Part shown: positions 27,656 to 36,612 of the stretch, piece by piece
Layout of the letters: each line of letters begins with the position of its first letter
Position numbering within the stretch: position 1 is the stretch's first letter
Assembly: GCA_045577735.1 (NCBI GenBank)
Contig: JAZNIY010000017.1
Location: 62,001 to 126,000 of the forward strand
Reading direction: 5' to 3'
Origin: Stercoripulliclostridium_A sp045577735
Lineage (GTDB): Bacteria; Bacillota; Clostridia; Christensenellales; DTU072
Length of the DNA: 64,000 bases
Notes under the pieces: generated by a model
Database searches by the model: none
The model's input: the letters and a program-made list of their open reading frames with translations, nothing else
Told to the model about the DNA's origin: nothing
Translations under genes and position numbers: made by a program

Positions 27656-28216
27656 TTAATCCTCTATAATTTCCTTGCTTTTTTCTTTGGCCCTTTCTAT
27701 GTTTTTGTCGTTAACCCTGTCTTTTACGCGCGTAAATTGGTATTTTACTCTTTCCGTACCCGATTGAAGATTAAAGGTTATTTCATTAGAGACCAAATCT
27801 TCACGCTTAGGATAGAAGGTGAACGTGATGTCTTCCACAAGGCTATTAACCACCAATTCTCCGTTTGCTTCCGAATATTGACTTTGCGGGAAAGCTTGAA
27901 CGGTTATTCTATGAACGACCTCATTATCCTCTTCGTTATATGCAATGCTAAAGGAGTGGGTGGATTTTTGCTCTTCTTCTCCCACCAGCTTGTAGATAAC
28001 GTCAACTTTGGCATCGTTACGGATAACCAACAAGAAATACTCGTAGTTCTCCTCAAACTCATATTCCTTGCCGGAAAATGCTTTATAATAATATTCCTCT
28101 AACGCATAAATGCCTTCTAGTTCGTTTACAGTTCCCTTGTTAAAGATGCAACCACACAAAGAGAAGGCCAAAACTAGTAAAATTCCTAAAGCGCAAATTT
28201 TATATAAACGTTTCAT
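27656..28216 (-). CDS. Lipoprotein heading the RNA-repair operon
   Basis: A 186-residue lipoprotein. The signal peptide ends in FSLCGC, lipid-modified Cys about residue 23. The mature part is beta-rich and acidic (EFEENYEYFLLVIRND, STHSFSIAYNEEDNE) with a charged C-terminal helix. Family unknown. The stop is two bases from the methyltransferase ATG, so it is transcribed with cytoplasmic RNA-repair enzymes, which is odd for an exported protein. A dyad-symmetric operator overlaps its promoter. Confidence 0.75.
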   Translation of the reverse strand: MKRLYKICALGILLVLAFSLCGCIFNKGTVNELEGIYALEEYYYKAFSGKEYEFEENYEYFLLVIRNDAKVDVIYKLVGEEEQKSTHSFSIAYNEEDNEVVHRITVQAFPQSQYSEANGELVVNSLVEDITFTFYPKREDLVSNEITFNLQSGTERVKYQFTRVKDRVNDKNIERAKEKSKEIIED

Positions 28217-28236
28217 ATATTTCTCCTTTTTGGTAG

Positions 28237-28258
28237 ATTAGACTAATGTCTAATTATA
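28237..28258 (-). promoter_or_regulatory. Operator overlapping the -10 of the lipoprotein/RNA-repair operon
   Basis: ATTAGAC-TAAT-GTCTAAT (28237-28254) is a dyad with 7-base arms. On the minus strand it directly follows and overlaps a TATAAT (28253-28258). The look is that of a TetR-like repressor site. A TTGACA lies 23 bases upstream of the TATAAT, too far for a standard promoter, so an activator or another -35 may be used. No matching regulator gene is adjacent. Confidence 0.6.
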
Positions 28259-28317
28259 TGTTACCACAAAGGAGTAAAGCATGTCAAATGGGTTGTTTTT
28301 CCACTATCATATCCCCT

Positions 28318-29106
28318 TTATTCCAAAATGTTGGTAGTAATGTAGTCAACTCCCCAGCGCACGAGTTCTTCGGCTCTTCCAACGTCGTCAACGGTCCAAC
28401 AATTCACTTTCAAGCCTGAATCATGGAATTTTTGAACTGCCCTTTTGGTCAATGCTTTGTGATAAATTGCAACGTCAATTTTGTCACGAATTAGTTTTTC
28501 CGTTATTTCGTCACTGAGTTCGGAAAACAAATACATTGCCGGCTGATCGGGAAGAATATTCCTAACGAAGGTTAGATTTCCATATCCAAAAGATATAAAT
28601 GTTACTTTATCGATATAATTTTTCGCTTGAATGATAGCGATTATCCTACCTATTTCCTCTTGGGTAAAATCGGATTTTAGCTCAAGAATGGCTTGTTTAT
28701 TGTACTTTTTGCAAATATCAATATAGCTTTCAAGCGTGGTAAGATGTTCTACTTTTCCACCCTCTTTTTTAGGGAACAGCTCGACGTTCAAAAGCTCTTC
28801 CAAAGGCGTGCCTTCGACTGGAATATTTTGTCCGGATAATCTATTAACCGTATCGTCGTGACAAATTACAAACTGTCCGTCGCCCGTGCGCCTAATATCC
28901 GTTTCTATGCCGTAATAAGAGTGCTCACCCGCCGCCACGAAAGCAGATTCCGTGTTTTCCACTTCCAAGCCTGAAAGCCCCCTATGTGCAATCATTTTCG
29001 TATTTCCCTTTTCAATGAACGCAGTTTCCGTAGGTGGTTCTTTACTGCACGCACAAGCAAACACCCCAACAATCAGCAACAATAGACAAGCAACTATCTT
29101 TTTCAT
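28318..29106 (-). CDS. Glycerophosphodiester phosphodiesterase lipoprotein
   Basis: Signal peptide with lipobox VFACAC. The GDPD catalytic set is intact: MIAHRGLSG, ENTESAF, GIETDIRRT(GDGQFVICHDDTV), and the later ILELKSD and NCWTVDD. 262 residues, the usual length. It hydrolyses glycerophosphodiesters to glycerol-3-phosphate and an alcohol outside the membrane, for phosphate or glycerol scavenging. Monocistronic; GGAGACGATG-type ribosome site. Confidence 0.94.
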   Translation of the reverse strand: MKKIVACLLLLIVGVFACACSKEPPTETAFIEKGNTKMIAHRGLSGLEVENTESAFVAAGEHSYYGIETDIRRTGDGQFVICHDDTVNRLSGQNIPVEGTPLEELLNVELFPKKEGGKVEHLTTLESYIDICKKYNKQAILELKSDFTQEEIGRIIAIIQAKNYIDKVTFISFGYGNLTFVRNILPDQPAMYLFSELSDEITEKLIRDKIDVAIYHKALTKRAVQKFHDSGLKVNCWTVDDVGRAEELVRWGVDYITTNILE

Positions 29107-29186
29107 CGTCTCCTCCCAAAAGGTAATAACAAAGTTATTATATCACCATCTTCCATGGTTTTCAATACGCCAAAAAATAATATACT

Positions 29187-29624
29187 TTAGTTATTTTTAA
29201 AGTTTTTAACCGACACCATAACGTGACAAGTAGTAAAGATAACGGCAAAAATAATAAGTGGAATATTTATGACCGCAACGCCCGAAAATAGGAATATCAA
29301 AGACGGGAGAAGGGAAAGTGATATAACTTTAAACCACGATTTTTGATTCCACGTTGCGAAAAATAACGTTACGTATGTCAACGTTAAAACGGCATTTATG
29401 ATAATATAAACTAAAAGCGCATGGTTAAACCAAAAGTTAAAATAAGTATACGGCAAATTGAATATCATAAAAACAATACAGCCCAATCTACCAATTTGTT
29501 CAAACGCCAGTAACGTTTTACAAGTGGTATTAGAAAACTCTTCTTTTTTCGTTATAGAATAGACTACGTTTGGTAGCATAATCATAGCGATAATAATAAG
29601 TCCAATCCAATTAAACCAATCCAT
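29187..29624 (-). CDS. Four-helix membrane protein, unknown
   Basis: A 145-residue integral membrane protein. It has hydrophobic segments at about 6-25, 43-62, 70-92 and 105-130, with a conserved-looking aromatic loop (LPYTYFNFWFNHALL). No family recognised and no catalytic motif visible. It stands alone between the GDPD gene and tmRNA. Confidence 0.65.
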   Translation of the reverse strand: MDWFNWIGLIIIAMIMLPNVVYSITKKEEFSNTTCKTLLAFEQIGRLGCIVFMIFNLPYTYFNFWFNHALLVYIIINAVLTLTYVTLFFATWNQKSWFKVISLSLLPSLIFLFSGVAVINIPLIIFAVIFTTCHVMVSVKNFKNN

Positions 29625-29790
29625 ATTTCCTCTCTTAGCATAATTTTACGTTAATATAAGTTAAAAAGTCAATGCTTTACAGAAACTCTATATTTGTGGG
29701 CACATATATTGGAAATGGGCAAATAGTGTATAATTGTTGCAAAATAGCGCATAAAGTAGTAATATAATATCACCTTAAAGATAAGAACGT

Positions 29791-30133
29791 GGGGTTGTTC
29801 CGGATTCGACTTATACTGTTAAGGGGTTGTAAGCATATCGGAGGCTCGGCTCCGTAAAAACGGAAACTTAAAATTAACTGACGAATCAAATCTTCAGTAC
29901 GCTGCCGCTTAGTTGCAGCCGTCAGACCTACTTCCCGCGGGTAGCAATCTGGCGTGGTTTAGCGGGGAACCGAGTTTAGCAAAGCCTTGGGCTAAAAACG
30001 GAACTTAAAGGCTTGGTTGAAGTGGGGTTTGCCTATTGACCTAACGGATACGACAACTAACAACAGGCTAAATATGTAGAAAGCAATTCGGTAACTTATA
30101 AGAACAGGGGTTCAACTCCCCTCAACTCCACCA
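29791..30133 (+). ncRNA. ssrA: tmRNA (trans-translation)
   Basis: The 5' end GGGGTTGTTCCGGATTCGAC is the tmRNA hallmark, and the 3' end has the T-arm GGGGTTCAACTCCCC and CAACTCC-ACCA pairing with the 5' GGGGTTG. The tag frame ending before TAG (29910-29912) gives DESNLQYAAA if the GAC at 29880 is the resume codon. Its C-terminal AA is the proteolysis signal, and the GAC start parallels the known DNENNLALAA tag of Clostridium acetobutylicum. A -10-like TATAAT lies upstream. Its partner SmpB is encoded at about 36.1-36.5 kb. Confidence 0.97.
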
Positions 30134-30142
30134 ATTTCAAAG

Positions 30143-30180
30143 AAAAAAGGGCAAATATCGCGAGAATTTGCCCTTTTTTG
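30143..30180. terminator. Terminator of tmRNA
   Basis: GGGCAAAT and ATTTGCCC form the stem, with A-run before and T-run after. It works for tmRNA on the plus strand and for the PHP-argS unit on the minus strand. Confidence 0.9.
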
Positions 30181-30211
30181 TGATTTGAGATGTATTATCC
30201 AATAGAAATGT

Positions 30212-31030
30212 TTACTCTATTTCTATTTTGTGTGCCTTTCTCTTTTTGTAAACCGTCCAATGGGTAAAACCTATTTCTTTTGCAAGGGCTCTTGCCAGTT
30301 CATAGCGGTCGCCTATGCTTTCTTGAAGATGGGCATCCGAGGAGAAAGTTACGTTCCTTCCACCTAATTCATAGTAACGCTCGAGTATCTTCCTTTCAGG
30401 CAAGAATAGCATTTCTTTGTGCTTTATGTGGGTGTTTATTTCAATTGTCTTGTCGCGCGCAATTATCTCTTTGAGAAGTTCGTCAATCTTGTCAAGATAC
30501 TCGTCTTGCCATAATGTGAAGTTTTCAAAACTAACGTATCTGGTTACGTAGCCAATATGCCCTACTATGTCGTAATCGTATGGTACCTTGACCGAGGCAA
30601 GTAAAAGATCAAGGTATCTATTGTATATCTCGCTTTGGGTTTTGCCGGCAAAAATTTTACCGAAATATGCATCGCCACCATCCATAGTGTGGATAGAGTT
30701 AATTATGACGTCAAAATCGTACTTGGGTAAATGCTCTTGGTACCACTCTACCACCTTGGGTGAAAAACCGGCTTCTACACCAAACGCAATATAGGTTGAA
30801 GAATTAAAGTGCTTGTTGCGGAGCCTGTTTACTGCCCTATAGTATGCCGAAAGTCGAAGTTGCGGGATGAATCTTTCGGAACGACAATGCTTATAATCCC
30901 TGTCCAAATGCTCCGTAATTGCATAGTACTCTAGTCCCAAAGATTGGGCTTTGGTAATTAGCGTTTCCGCCCTCTCCCGTCCATCGTGTGAGAACTTGGA
31001 GTGACTATGACTATCGCAAGGTATCTTCAT
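30212..31030 (-). CDS. PHP-domain histidinol-phosphatase family protein
   Basis: A metal-dependent phosphoesterase of the PHP/HisJ type, 272 residues. Metal ligands appear in DSHSHSKFSHDG (HxHxxxxxD-like), AITEHLD, and later VGHIGY, EINTHIK and SSDAHLQES. HisJ-type proteins hydrolyse histidinol phosphate, but with no his genes nearby the true substrate is uncertain. It lies one base downstream of argS and is the last gene of the run. Confidence 0.85.
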   Translation of the reverse strand: MKIPCDSHSHSKFSHDGRERAETLITKAQSLGLEYYAITEHLDRDYKHCRSERFIPQLRLSAYYRAVNRLRNKHFNSSTYIAFGVEAGFSPKVVEWYQEHLPKYDFDVIINSIHTMDGGDAYFGKIFAGKTQSEIYNRYLDLLLASVKVPYDYDIVGHIGYVTRYVSFENFTLWQDEYLDKIDELLKEIIARDKTIEINTHIKHKEMLFLPERKILERYYELGGRNVTFSSDAHLQESIGDRYELARALAKEIGFTHWTVYKKRKAHKIEIE

Positions 31031-31031
31031 G

Positions 31032-32753
31032 TTACATTTCTTCCGGAGCCTTAATGCCTAGTAGCCTTAAACCTTCCTCGATGACGGTATGGGTTGCATA
31101 AACGAGTGCCAAACGAGGACGAATTGCACCCTCTTCTACGTTCAAGATACGATTGTTAAGATAGTATCTATTGAAGGACTTTGCAACGTCAATAATATAT
31201 CTGGTCAAAATGCTGGGTTCATACTTTGAAACGGCATCGCTTATGGTTGCTGTAAATCTGCCGATTAGAGAAACAAGTTCCTCCCCCTCTTTGCCACTCA
31301 AATACTCGAGTTCTTCAGCCGTAAATGGCTTGTTGAGTTCGTTTTGAAGTGCGCCCGCCTTTCTCAAAATACTCCTTGCTCTTGCATTGGTATATTGAAC
31401 GTAAGGACCGGTTTCACCATCGAAGGTAAGCACCTTATCGTAGCTAAAAGTAATGTCCTTAATACGATTGTTGGAAAGTGCAAAGAAGATTACTGCACCT
31501 ACGCCAACCTTTTCTGCAACCTCTTCTTTGTTTGCAAGTCCGGCATTCTTTTCGTTAATAATGGTATAGCTCTTTTCTACAGCCTTATTCAAAACGTCCT
31601 TTAGCCATACAACCTTGCCTTTACGCGTGGACATCGTGCCGTCCTCTAAAGATACCATACCAAACGGAACGTGTACCAAGTCTTTGTGCCACTCTTTACC
31701 CATTAACTCTACAACCTTAAAAACTTGCTTAAAGTGTAGGTTTTGTTGGTATGCTACAACGTACAGACACTTGAAGAAATCATAGGTATTCTTTCTGTAG
31801 AAGGCTGCTGCAAGGTCACGAGTTGCATACAAGGTTGCGCCGTCCGTTCTAACCAATAGACACGGAGGCATATTGTACTCACTAAGATCTACGACCTGAG
31901 CTCCCTCAGACATGGTAATTAAATTTTGGTCGCCCAATTCTGCAAGTACGGGTGCCATTTTATCGTTATAGAACGCTTCACCGTTATAGCTATCGAACTC
32001 TATGCCAAGGCGTTCGTAGACCTTCTTAACCTCTTTAAGGGTAAGTTCTTTGAACATATAGAACAGCTTGAGGGCTTCTTCGTTGCCATCCTCTATTTGC
32101 TTAAACCAATACCTTGCTTGGTCATCAAGGGTGGCATCTTTTTCGGCTTCCTCGTGGAACTTAACATATATGCTGGTTAATGCGACAAGACCATCCTTTT
32201 CAAGGTCAATCGTATCGCCCCAAAGCTTATATGCAACGATGAGTTTACCAAATTGAGTGCCCCAGTCGCCAAGGTGATTTATGCCCACGGCGTTATAGCC
32301 AAGCTTTTTATACATCTTGTAAAGTGCGCCACCAATAACGGTAGATGAAAGGTGTCCTATGTGGAAAGGCTTAGCAATATTAATGGAGCTATAGTCTATG
32401 CATACTGTCTTACCCTCGCCCTCTTTGGACTCGCCGTAAGAAGCGCCCTTACTTATAACTTCGCTCAATATCTTTCCTGCCTGAGCATTTCTGTCAAGGG
32501 TAAAATTGAGGTATCCGTTAACAGCCTCTATCTTTTTAAAGGGGTGTGCCATTGCACTCATGCTTGTAGCAAGTTCGTTAGCTATAACTACGGGAGGCTT
32601 ACGAAGTGCCTTTGCAAACCTAAAGCAAGGAAGTGCATAGTCGCCAAGCGTTGTGTCTTGAGGAACTACGACGTAAGACGCCGCCTCAACCGAGTCTACG
32701 CCATCAATATTTATGAGAGATGCTATTTCTTGTTTTACTTGATTAAGATCCAT
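31032..32753 (-). CDS. argS: Arginine--tRNA ligase
   Basis: Class I aminoacyl-tRNA synthetase, 573 residues. HIGH motif is FHIGHLSS, followed by GINHLGDWGTQFGKL. The KMSKS site is the ArgRS-type degenerate MSTRKGKVVWL. N-terminal Add-1 tRNA-binding region and C-terminal DALR anticodon-binding helices are present. It starts eight bases after recF, and no T-box leader is visible. Confidence 0.97.
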   Translation of the reverse strand: MDLNQVKQEIASLINIDGVDSVEAASYVVVPQDTTLGDYALPCFRFAKALRKPPVVIANELATSMSAMAHPFKKIEAVNGYLNFTLDRNAQAGKILSEVISKGASYGESKEGEGKTVCIDYSSINIAKPFHIGHLSSTVIGGALYKMYKKLGYNAVGINHLGDWGTQFGKLIVAYKLWGDTIDLEKDGLVALTSIYVKFHEEAEKDATLDDQARYWFKQIEDGNEEALKLFYMFKELTLKEVKKVYERLGIEFDSYNGEAFYNDKMAPVLAELGDQNLITMSEGAQVVDLSEYNMPPCLLVRTDGATLYATRDLAAAFYRKNTYDFFKCLYVVAYQQNLHFKQVFKVVELMGKEWHKDLVHVPFGMVSLEDGTMSTRKGKVVWLKDVLNKAVEKSYTIINEKNAGLANKEEVAEKVGVGAVIFFALSNNRIKDITFSYDKVLTFDGETGPYVQYTNARARSILRKAGALQNELNKPFTAEELEYLSGKEGEELVSLIGRFTATISDAVSKYEPSILTRYIIDVAKSFNRYYLNNRILNVEEGAIRPRLALVYATHTVIEEGLRLLGIKAPEEM

Positions 32754-32761
32754 ATTTACTC

Positions 32762-33847
32762 CTAATTTTTCGTTACCTTTTTATCCTTCACAAGATAGTA
32801 ATCGGCTTCGGGAAACTCGATTCTATCCGTTGTCGTTATGATTGTTTGAATGCCTTTTATTGCCTCGAAAAGAGCAACCCTACGATTCACGTCAAGCTCA
32901 CTCATAACGTCGTCAAGAAGCAACACCGGCATTTCCCCCGTTCGTTTTTCAAAAGTTGCAATCTCTGCAAGTTTTAATGAAAGCACGGCTGAGCGTTGTT
33001 GACCTTGCGACCCAAATCTACGAAGATCTATGCCGTTTGCAGAAATTTTGATGTCGTCGCGATGGGGACCTATCGTCGTATACTCCAATCTTTCGTCATT
33101 TTCTCTTGCGCTATCAAGCAAGGATTTTAAAGTTGCTTCCACGTTTTGAAAATCCACGTTTTCCGTTTCATAAAGAAGGGCCAAACTTTCCTTGCCACCA
33201 GTCAACGTTTCATGCCTTTCCTTTGCAACAGGAGATATTTCATCAACAAACTTCTTCCTCTCTTTAATTATGTAGGAGGCCGTTCTTACAAAATCGGCAT
33301 CGACTATTTTTAACATACTATCAAGCGAAGGTCTACCCTTATAGCTTTTGAGTATTTTATTGCGCTGTACCAACAATGCATTGTAGCGTTGGAGGGTGTA
33401 GAAATAGGTCTTGCTTTGTTGCGAAATACCTATATCCATAAACCTACGCCTATCGGCCGGAGATTCCTTTACAAGGCGCATTTCTTGTGGTGAAAAGAAC
33501 ACTACGTTTAGTATTCCCATCAGCTCACCTATTTTGGCTATGGGCAGTTTGTCCACCAGTATGTGCTTCTTGCCCTGTGGGTCAATAAATATCTCTATGG
33601 TATGCCTAGAGAACCTTTTTCTAACACTTAAGGTCACCTTAGATCCGGCTTCAGCACCCCATTTTATTAATTCTTTGTCCTTGTTGTGTCTTGATGATCT
33701 ACCAACCGAACAAAGGTATATGCTATCTATTAAGTTCGTCTTGCCACCTGCGTTTTCCCCGTAAACAACGTTAAGTCCACCACCAAAATTTACGGTAGCG
33801 GACTCGTAACTTAAAAAGTTATTAAGTTCCACGGAGTTGACAAACAT
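32762..33847 (-). CDS. recF: DNA replication and repair protein RecF
   Basis: An SMC-like ATPase that binds single/double-strand junctions. Walker A GENAGGKTNLIDSIYL, ABC-like signature SQGQQRSAVLSLKLA, Walker B LLLDDVMSELD. 361 residues, typical. The start codon overlaps the metA stop by one base. Placement between metA and argS, away from dnaN/gyrB, is atypical for Firmicutes. Confidence 0.96.
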   Translation of the reverse strand: MFVNSVELNNFLSYESATVNFGGGLNVVYGENAGGKTNLIDSIYLCSVGRSSRHNKDKELIKWGAEAGSKVTLSVRKRFSRHTIEIFIDPQGKKHILVDKLPIAKIGELMGILNVVFFSPQEMRLVKESPADRRRFMDIGISQQSKTYFYTLQRYNALLVQRNKILKSYKGRPSLDSMLKIVDADFVRTASYIIKERKKFVDEISPVAKERHETLTGGKESLALLYETENVDFQNVEATLKSLLDSARENDERLEYTTIGPHRDDIKISANGIDLRRFGSQGQQRSAVLSLKLAEIATFEKRTGEMPVLLLDDVMSELDVNRRVALFEAIKGIQTIITTTDRIEFPEADYYLVKDKKVTKN

Positions 33848-34755
33848 TAGTCCTCCAAATTAAAGGGTGTTACTTGATATACGTAGTGGTTCAACCAGTT
33901 GTAGAACAGAAGGTTTGCCGTTGACTTCCAGCTAAAGTTTATTTCATTGACGTTTCCGTTAATAAAATAATTCTTTGGTTGGGATATGGAAAGTCCTTTT
34001 GCCTTGTCGCGAAGATACTCGTTCTTTAACGTTTCTCTATCGTATTCGGAATGTCCAAAGAAGAAGAATTTCTTATCGTCACGGCTCTTAACAATGCTTA
34101 TACCACAGTCCTCACCCTCTGCAAGCACTCTAAGCTTCTTTTCTGCCCTAACGCCATCTGCATCAATTTCGGTGTGACGTGAGTGTGGAATGTTAAAGGT
34201 ATCGTTTAATCCCTTCAACAAAGGATCATACTGCACTTTTGCCCTGTTTTCGAAAATACCAAACATCTTCTTTGCAAGAGGTTTTTTACCTATGCCGTAG
34301 TAATGATACATTGCGGCTTGTGCACCCCAACAAATATAAATGGTGCTCGTTACGTTTTTGTCGGCAAAATCCATTATTTTTTTGAGTTCTTCCCAATATA
34401 TAACTTCATCAAACTCCATGGTTTCAACGGGAGCACCCGTCACTATCATACCATCGAATTTTGCCTCTTTAATTTCATCGAAGGTCTTGTAAAACCTTTC
34501 CATATGGTCGCCGGAGACGTTCGTGGATTTATAGGTTGCAGTTTTAATAAGCGTAAGATTTACTTGCAAAGGAGTGTTTGCAAGCAGTCTCATAAGCTGA
34601 GTTTCCGTTTCTACCTTGGTAGGCATCAAGTTAACGACAGCGATTTCTATTGGACGGATATCTTGGGCTTCGGCGCGCTTTTTTGCCATAACGAAAACGT
34701 TTTCTTTTTTAAGCACGGGAAAAGCGGGAATATCCTTTGGAATTACTATAGGCAT
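33847..34755 (-). CDS. metA: Homoserine O-acetyltransferase (MetA family)
   Basis: Acylates homoserine at the start of methionine synthesis. Catalytic Cys in IYICWGAQAA, His/Glu in FFFGHSEYDRETL. MetA proteins with Glu in the TGAP-x-E position use acetyl-CoA, those with Gly use succinyl-CoA. Here the sequence is TGAPVETMEF, so acetyl-CoA is predicted, in agreement with the adjacent O-acetylhomoserine enzyme. 302 residues; nine bases after metY. Confidence 0.95.
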   Translation of the reverse strand: MPIVIPKDIPAFPVLKKENVFVMAKKRAEAQDIRPIEIAVVNLMPTKVETETQLMRLLANTPLQVNLTLIKTATYKSTNVSGDHMERFYKTFDEIKEAKFDGMIVTGAPVETMEFDEVIYWEELKKIMDFADKNVTSTIYICWGAQAAMYHYYGIGKKPLAKKMFGIFENRAKVQYDPLLKGLNDTFNIPHSRHTEIDADGVRAEKKLRVLAEGEDCGISIVKSRDDKKFFFFGHSEYDRETLKNEYLRDKAKGLSISQPKNYFINGNVNEINFSWKSTANLLFYNWLNHYVYQVTPFNLED

Positions 34756-34764
34756 ATCGTCCCC

Positions 34765-36045
34765 CTATTTTTTAGAAGCTTCCAATGCGCCAAGTACGTC
34801 GGCAAGAATATCTTCTATTCCTTCGGTACCAACGGACAAACGAATTAGGTTTACAGGTACGCCTGCTGCTTCCAAATCTTTGTCTGAAAGTTGACGGTGA
34901 GTGGTGGTTGCAGGGTGCAATACACAACTACGTGAGTCGGCAATGTGGGTTACTATTTTGAACAATTTGAGCGCCTTTTGGAACTTCATTGCGGCATCTT
35001 TGCCCCCCTTGATACCAAAACTTACCATACCTGCACAATATCCGTTGTCGAAATATTTTTGGGCGCGTGCATAGTCGGGGTCGTCCTCTAAGCCAGCATA
35101 CTTAACCCATTCAACGGCATCACTATTCTTTAATGCCTTTGCAAGGGCAAGTGCGTTTTCGCTGTGACGAGGCATTCTAAGGTGAAGAGTATCTATGCCA
35201 AGCACGGTCAAGAAAGCATTCATGGGAGCCATAATAGCGCCCAGGTCACGCATGCCTACTACTCTTGCACGAGTTACAAAACAAGCTTGACCAAAATCTC
35301 TTGCAAACACCATGCCGTGATAGCTGTCATCGGGATTGTTAAACAAGGGATATCTGGGGTTACCTAAGTAATTAAAGTTACCACCGTCTACTACTAGTCC
35401 ACCCACGCTTGTTGCATGTCCGTCGAGATATTTGGTAGAAGCGTGCACAATAACGTTTACACCATGCTCGAAAGGACGGCAGATATAGGGAGTAGAAATG
35501 GTGTTGTCACATATTAAAACCAAGCCGTATTTCTTTGCTACTGCGCTAAACTTTTCAAAATCTGCAACCTTGCCTGCGGGATTAGCAATGGTTTCTATGA
35601 ATATAAATTTGGTATTATCGTCAACCAGTGCCTCAATACCTTCAGCTGAAGTATCGTTATCAACGAACCTACAATCTATGCCCATTCTACGCAAAGTTAC
35701 GTTGAAAAGATTGTACGTACCGCCATAAATATTTGAGGATGCAATAAAATTATCGCCACTGCTTGCAAGATTCAATACTGCTAGCATAGTCGCACTCATT
35801 CCACTTGCCGTTGCAAGGGCCCCTACGCCACCTTCAAGATCGTTTACCTTGTCCTCTAGCCCTGCATTGGTGGGGTTACCTATACGAGTATAAAAATATC
35901 CGGGAGCTTTAAGGTCGAAAAGATCGCCCATTGCTTCGGGAGTTTCATATACGTAAGTTGTACTTTGAACTATTGGCAAAACGCGAGGTTCACCATTTTT
36001 GGGATCATAACCCGATTGTACACATTTGGTATCTATTGATTTCAT
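34765..36045 (-). CDS. metY: O-acetylhomoserine sulfhydrylase
   Basis: A PLP enzyme of the Cys/Met metabolism family making homocysteine from O-acetylhomoserine and sulfide. Substrate/PLP region TRIGNPTNAGLEDKV, SGMSATMLAV, and PLP-lysine stretch HASTKYLDGHAT. 426 residues matches MetY better than the roughly 380-residue gamma-synthases. No SAM riboswitch or T-box is visible in the 22 bases before it; the unit continues from smpB. Confidence 0.94.
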   Translation of the reverse strand: MKSIDTKCVQSGYDPKNGEPRVLPIVQSTTYVYETPEAMGDLFDLKAPGYFYTRIGNPTNAGLEDKVNDLEGGVGALATASGMSATMLAVLNLASSGDNFIASSNIYGGTYNLFNVTLRRMGIDCRFVDNDTSAEGIEALVDDNTKFIFIETIANPAGKVADFEKFSAVAKKYGLVLICDNTISTPYICRPFEHGVNVIVHASTKYLDGHATSVGGLVVDGGNFNYLGNPRYPLFNNPDDSYHGMVFARDFGQACFVTRARVVGMRDLGAIMAPMNAFLTVLGIDTLHLRMPRHSENALALAKALKNSDAVEWVKYAGLEDDPDYARAQKYFDNGYCAGMVSFGIKGGKDAAMKFQKALKLFKIVTHIADSRSCVLHPATTTHRQLSDKDLEAAGVPVNLIRLSVGTEGIEDILADVLGALEASKK

Positions 36046-36067
36046 AGGTATTCCTCCTAAATAATTC

Positions 36068-36523
36068 CTATCTATAATTTACTTCTTTTAATGCTCGTTC
36101 GATTTGGCGCTTTTGCTCTTTTTCTTTGAGCACTTGACGTTTGTCGTGTCCTTCCTTACCCTTTGCAATTCCAAGCTCCGTCTTCACCAAAGAGCCTTTG
36201 AGATAAACCTTTGTTACCACTAAGGTATAGCCCTTTTCCGCAACTTTCTGCTTAAGCTTCAATATCTCCTTTTTGTGAAGAAGGAGCCTACGCATTCGTT
36301 TGGCATCGGGGTTAAAGTGGGATCCCTTTTCATAGGGCGATATATGGCAACCGGCAAGGAAAATTTCGCCATTTTTAACTATGGCGTAACTGTCCTTCAA
36401 GTTGATATTTCCACCACGAATACTTTTTACCTCGCTTCCGACAAGCTGTATGCCGGCTTCCACGGTATCTTCAATAAAATAATCGTGATATGCCTTTTTA
36501 TTCGTTGCAATTACTTTTATCAT
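36068..36523 (-). CDS. smpB: SsrA-binding protein SmpB
   Basis: Binds tmRNA and delivers it to stalled ribosomes. Starts MIKVIATNKKAYHDYFIEDT, the family signature, followed by GIQLVGSEVKSIRGGNINLKDSY and the basic tail KEGHDKRQVLKEKEQKRQIERAL. The ATG at 36523 is chosen on homology with a GGTGG upstream; an upstream ATG (36583) would run through the secG terminator. 151 residues. It is first in the smpB-metY-metA-recF-argS-PHP run. Confidence 0.97.
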   Translation of the reverse strand: MIKVIATNKKAYHDYFIEDTVEAGIQLVGSEVKSIRGGNINLKDSYAIVKNGEIFLAGCHISPYEKGSHFNPDAKRMRRLLLHKKEILKLKQKVAEKGYTLVVTKVYLKGSLVKTELGIAKGKEGHDKRQVLKEKEQKRQIERALKEVNYR

Positions 36524-36552
36524 AATCCACCAATATATAGTATAACATAAGT

Positions 36553-36586
36553 AAAAAAAAATGGCTATAATATTTATAGCCATTTC
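36553..36586 (-). terminator. secG terminator
   Basis: AAATGGCTATAA and TTATAGCCATTT with a long T-run on the minus strand. It isolates secG from smpB. Confidence 0.92.
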
Positions 36587-36612
36587 CCAATTTAGAATCC
36601 TATATTTTTCTC

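Noticed and set aside
36046..36067. SAM riboswitch or T-box before metY
   Set aside because: Only 22 bases separate smpB and metY, which is too short, and no conserved boxes are seen.
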